This document shows positions 5,397-6,903 of a DNA stretch of 6,903 bases, piece after piece. The notes beneath the pieces were generated by a model. That model saw only the letters and a program-made list of their open reading frames with translations. It was not told the origin of the DNA and did no database searches. The stretch spans positions 1-6,903 of the forward strand of contig DAOUMU010000160.1 of the NCBI GenBank assembly GCA_034409055.1, in the 5' to 3' direction. The number at the start of each line of letters is the position of its first letter. Within the stretch, counting starts at the first letter, position 1. The position numbers were made by a program, and so were the translations under genes. Source of the DNA: DAOUMU01 sp034409055. Its GTDB lineage: Bacteria; Chloroflexota; Anaerolineae; 4572-78; J111.

Positions 5397-6301
5397 CCAA
5401 TCAACTTCAACTCAGTCCGGTCCAAATCTGGCTTCTGGCGGCCCGACCTAAAACTTTACCCGCCGCCGCGGCCCCTGTTGTCGTTGGTACAGCCGTGGCC
5501 ATTAGCGAACAGGTGTTTAGTCCTGGTCCGGCCCTGGCAGCGTTATTGGCCGCGCTGCTCATTCAAGTAGGCACTAACCTGGCCAACGACGTTTTTGATT
5601 ACAAAAAGGGAGCGGATAAGACGGGTCGTCTCGGTCCGATGCGGGTCACCCAGGCCGGCCTGTTAACACCGGGCCAGGTGCTGGGTGGCATGTGGCTTAC
5701 TTTTGGCCTGGCCGCTTTGACCGGTCTATACCTGGTTTTGGTCGGGGGCTGGCCGATTGTGGTCATCGGCTTGCTGGCCATTGCCTCCGGCATTGCTTAT
5801 ACGGGGGGACCATTTCCGCTCGGTTACAACGGCCTGGGCGACCTGTTCGTGTTTATCTTTTTTGGGCTGGTGGCCGTCTGCGGGACCTATTACGTGCAGG
5901 CCGGCACGGTCAGCCCGGCTGCTTATTGGGCGGCTGGGCCAATGGGTTTGTTGGCCACGGCCATTCTGGTGGTCAATAACTTGCGCGATATCGACACGGA
6001 CCGGGCAGCCGGCAAAAAAACGCTGGCGGTTCGCCTAGGCGCGAGGGGGGCCCAGGTAGAGTACCTGTTGCTGCTGGCAGGAGCTTACGCCGTTCCCCTG
6101 CTGATGAGGGTGACAGGCATATCGACCCTTTGGACACTGTTGGCCTGGTTTTCCCTGCCGCTGGTCTGGCCTCTGACCCGGTTGGTCTTCCGTGAAACGG
6201 GCCGTCCCCTGAATAAAGCCCTGGCGGGAACGGCCCGGTTGGAACTGGTTTACGGTTTGCTTTTTTCGGTGGGGCTAATCATTCCATCGTTGACCCCTTA
6301 A
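5393..6301 (+). CDS. menA: 1,4-dihydroxy-2-naphthoate polyprenyltransferase MenA
   Basis: MenA is an integral membrane UbiA-family enzyme that joins a polyprenyl diphosphate to 1,4-dihydroxy-2-naphthoate, releasing CO2 and diphosphate, to give demethylmenaquinone. The 302 residues match the family length. Visible marks are ARPKTLPAA (17-25), typical of MenA rather than UbiA, the first Mg-diphosphate motif NDVFDYKKGAD (65-75), GLGD (147-150), the second Asp motif DIDTD (199-203) followed by RAAGKKTLAVRLG, and about eight to nine hydrophobic helices. The start GTG 5393 shares the sequence GTGA with the stop of the kinase gene; no Shine-Dalgarno is evident, so translation is probably coupled to the kinase. 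A plastoquinone-type prenyltransferase is a less likely alternative. No other men gene is in the window. Confidence 0.93.
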   Translation: MTNQLQLSPVQIWLLAARPKTLPAAAAPVVVGTAVAISEQVFSPGPALAALLAALLIQVGTNLANDVFDYKKGADKTGRLGPMRVTQAGLLTPGQVLGGMWLTFGLAALTGLYLVLVGGWPIVVIGLLAIASGIAYTGGPFPLGYNGLGDLFVFIFFGLVAVCGTYYVQAGTVSPAAYWAAGPMGLLATAILVVNNLRDIDTDRAAGKKTLAVRLGARGAQVEYLLLLAGAYAVPLLMRVTGISTLWTLLAWFSLPLVWPLTRLVFRETGRPLNKALAGTARLELVYGLLFSVGLIIPSLTP

Positions 6302-6328
6302 ACGTTGAACGTGTAACGTCCTAACATT
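6301..6328. repeat. Heptamer series after menA
   Basis: AACGTTG (6301-6307), AACGTGT (6308-6314), AACGTCC (6315-6321) and TAACATT (6322-6328) follow with an exact 7-bp step; the AACGT core is kept in the first three. The series begins at the last base of the menA stop codon and runs into the end of the aldolase remnant. ACGTT (6302-6306) and AACGT (6315-6319) could pair as a weak hairpin, but no T-run follows. Confidence 0.45.
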
Positions 6329-6773
6329 CAAACTCCGGTTTAATGACCGTCGTTACCTCAAGCCCGGCTCTCGTCATTAACCCCGCTTCCGAGACTGAAC
6401 TCAACAAACGTATCCCCTTTTTAGCCCAGTAGATGGCCAACTCCAAATCATTCATCTGAGCCCCCGGAAAAACGCCGTGTTGCCGGCAAACTGCTATGAC
6501 TTTTTCGATAGCCGCGCGCATTTCCGGGTGATCGATTTGCCCCGGCACGCCTAGCGATATAGAAAGGTCATTGGGTCCAACAAAGAGCATATCGACGCCG
6601 GGAACAGTCACGATTTCCTCGATATTTTCCAGGGCCGCTTTGGTTTCAATCTGCACCAGCAGCATGGTTTCCTCATTCGACGTGGCTATGGTCTCAGGAA
6701 CTGAACCGGCTTTGAAATTGGTATACCCCCGGCTTAAGGCGCTCCCCCGCATACCCATAGGCGGATATTTCGC
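6321..6773 (-). pseudogene. HpcH/HpaI-type aldolase, C-terminal half only
   Basis: The family comprises class II pyruvate aldolases acting on 2-keto-3-deoxy acids such as 4-hydroxy-2-oxoheptanedioate or 2-dehydro-3-deoxyglucarate, normally of about 250-265 residues. Here only about 150 residues remain. Homology begins in the conserved AKYPPMGMRGSALSRG stretch (first codon at 6773) and runs to the end. The metal ligands in VQIET (Glu38 counted from Met at 6758) and GPNDLS (Asp64) are kept. The N-terminal half, which carries the catalytic His and Arg in HpaI, is absent. Immediately upstream are two adjacent in-frame stops, TAG (6774-6776) and TGA (6777-6779), and the sequence beyond shows no aldolase homology. 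ATG 6758 has no ribosome binding site. The surviving frame has no internal stop, so the loss is recent or the product has another use. Exact substrate cannot be assigned. Confidence 0.8.
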
Positions 6774-6823
6774 CTATCAGAAAAAGTAACACCAAACTGT
6801 AACGGTGTAAAACGGTCAAATCC

Positions 6824-6843
6824 GGCAATGTATGGCAATATAC
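6824..6843. repeat. Imperfect 10-bp tandem repeat before the last gene
   Basis: GGCAATGTAT (6824-6833) is followed directly by GGCAATATAC (6834-6843), 8 of 10 positions alike. A 10-bp step places both copies on one face of the helix, as for a dimeric regulator, and the site is just upstream of the last gene. No convincing -35/-10 pair was found here. Confidence 0.3.
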
Positions 6844-6860
6844 CAGCCAGATCAAAACAA

Positions 6861-6865
6861 GGAGG
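6861..6865 (+). promoter_or_regulatory. Ribosome binding site of the last gene
   Basis: GGAGG stands 5 bases before ATG 6871, within AAGGAGG, a strong match. It shows that a real gene starts here although only 11 codons are in the window. Confidence 0.7.
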
Positions 6866-6870
6866 CTTCA

Positions 6871-6903
6871 ATGAAAGCGCCCTGGCTAGCCATTGGCCGT
6901 ATT
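6871..6903 (+). CDS. Start of a gene cut by the window end (possibly RimM)
   Basis: Eleven codons, MKAPWLAIGRI, follow a strong GGAGG site and run off the window. The LAIGRI stretch resembles the first beta strand of RimM, the 16S rRNA processing factor, which usually continues with a HGVRGE motif. That is a guess from very few residues. The gene runs away from the aldolase remnant, so the break in the aldolase lies in its upstream region. Confidence 0.55.
   Translation, partial: MKAPWLAIGRI

Overview
The window looks like a chromosomal segment of a menaquinone-using bacterium, most likely a member of the Chloroflexota (Anaerolineae-like). That placement is an inference. It rests on the build of the large receptor kinase (short zinc ribbon, kinase, one membrane span, Thr/Pro-rich stalk, TolB/PD40 propeller), on a DUF1028 protein carrying a peptidoglycan-binding-like tail, on moderate-to-high GC genes separated by AT-richer spacers, and on spacers full of degenerate short tandem repeats. 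No rRNA, tRNA, CRISPR array, integrase or complete insertion sequence was seen.

Layout, left to right. Positions 1-483 hold no supported gene. They contain a possible promoter near 28-57, a nested inverted-repeat block (255-410) and an extended -10 promoter just before ychF. ychF (484-1584, +) encodes the universal YchF/OLA1 P-loop ATPase. An unlisted-type small ORF (1590-1769, +) encoding a possible one-span membrane peptide fills the gap after it and ends on a weak hairpin terminator. A DUF1028 protein (1766-2662, -) converges on it and has its own sigma70-like promoter and a strong ribosome binding site. A 550-bp spacer (2663-3212) follows, with a perfect 14-bp hairpin and several repeats. 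Next comes a two-gene unit on the + strand: a membrane-anchored Ser/Thr kinase (3213-5396) overlapping by 4 bases with menA (5393-6301), the 1,4-dihydroxy-2-naphthoate prenyltransferase of menaquinone synthesis. Converging on menA is the C-terminal half of an HpcH/HpaI-type aldolase (6321-6773, -), broken by two adjacent stops. The window ends with the first 11 codons of a new + strand gene with a good ribosome binding site; its N-terminus resembles RimM, but this is weak.

How the genes may work together: only the kinase and menA look co-translated. The kinase would sense something outside the cell through its propeller and signal to the cytoplasm, while menA sets flux into the menaquinone pool. 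A functional link between them is inferred from the overlap only. ychF, the DUF1028 gene, the aldolase remnant and the last gene appear to be independent units.

The most unusual feature is non-coding: at least four spacers carry degenerate repeats with a 7-bp period (near 302-376, 2710-2730, 3160-3180 and 6301-6328), reminiscent of the heptanucleotide STRR repeats of cyanobacteria.
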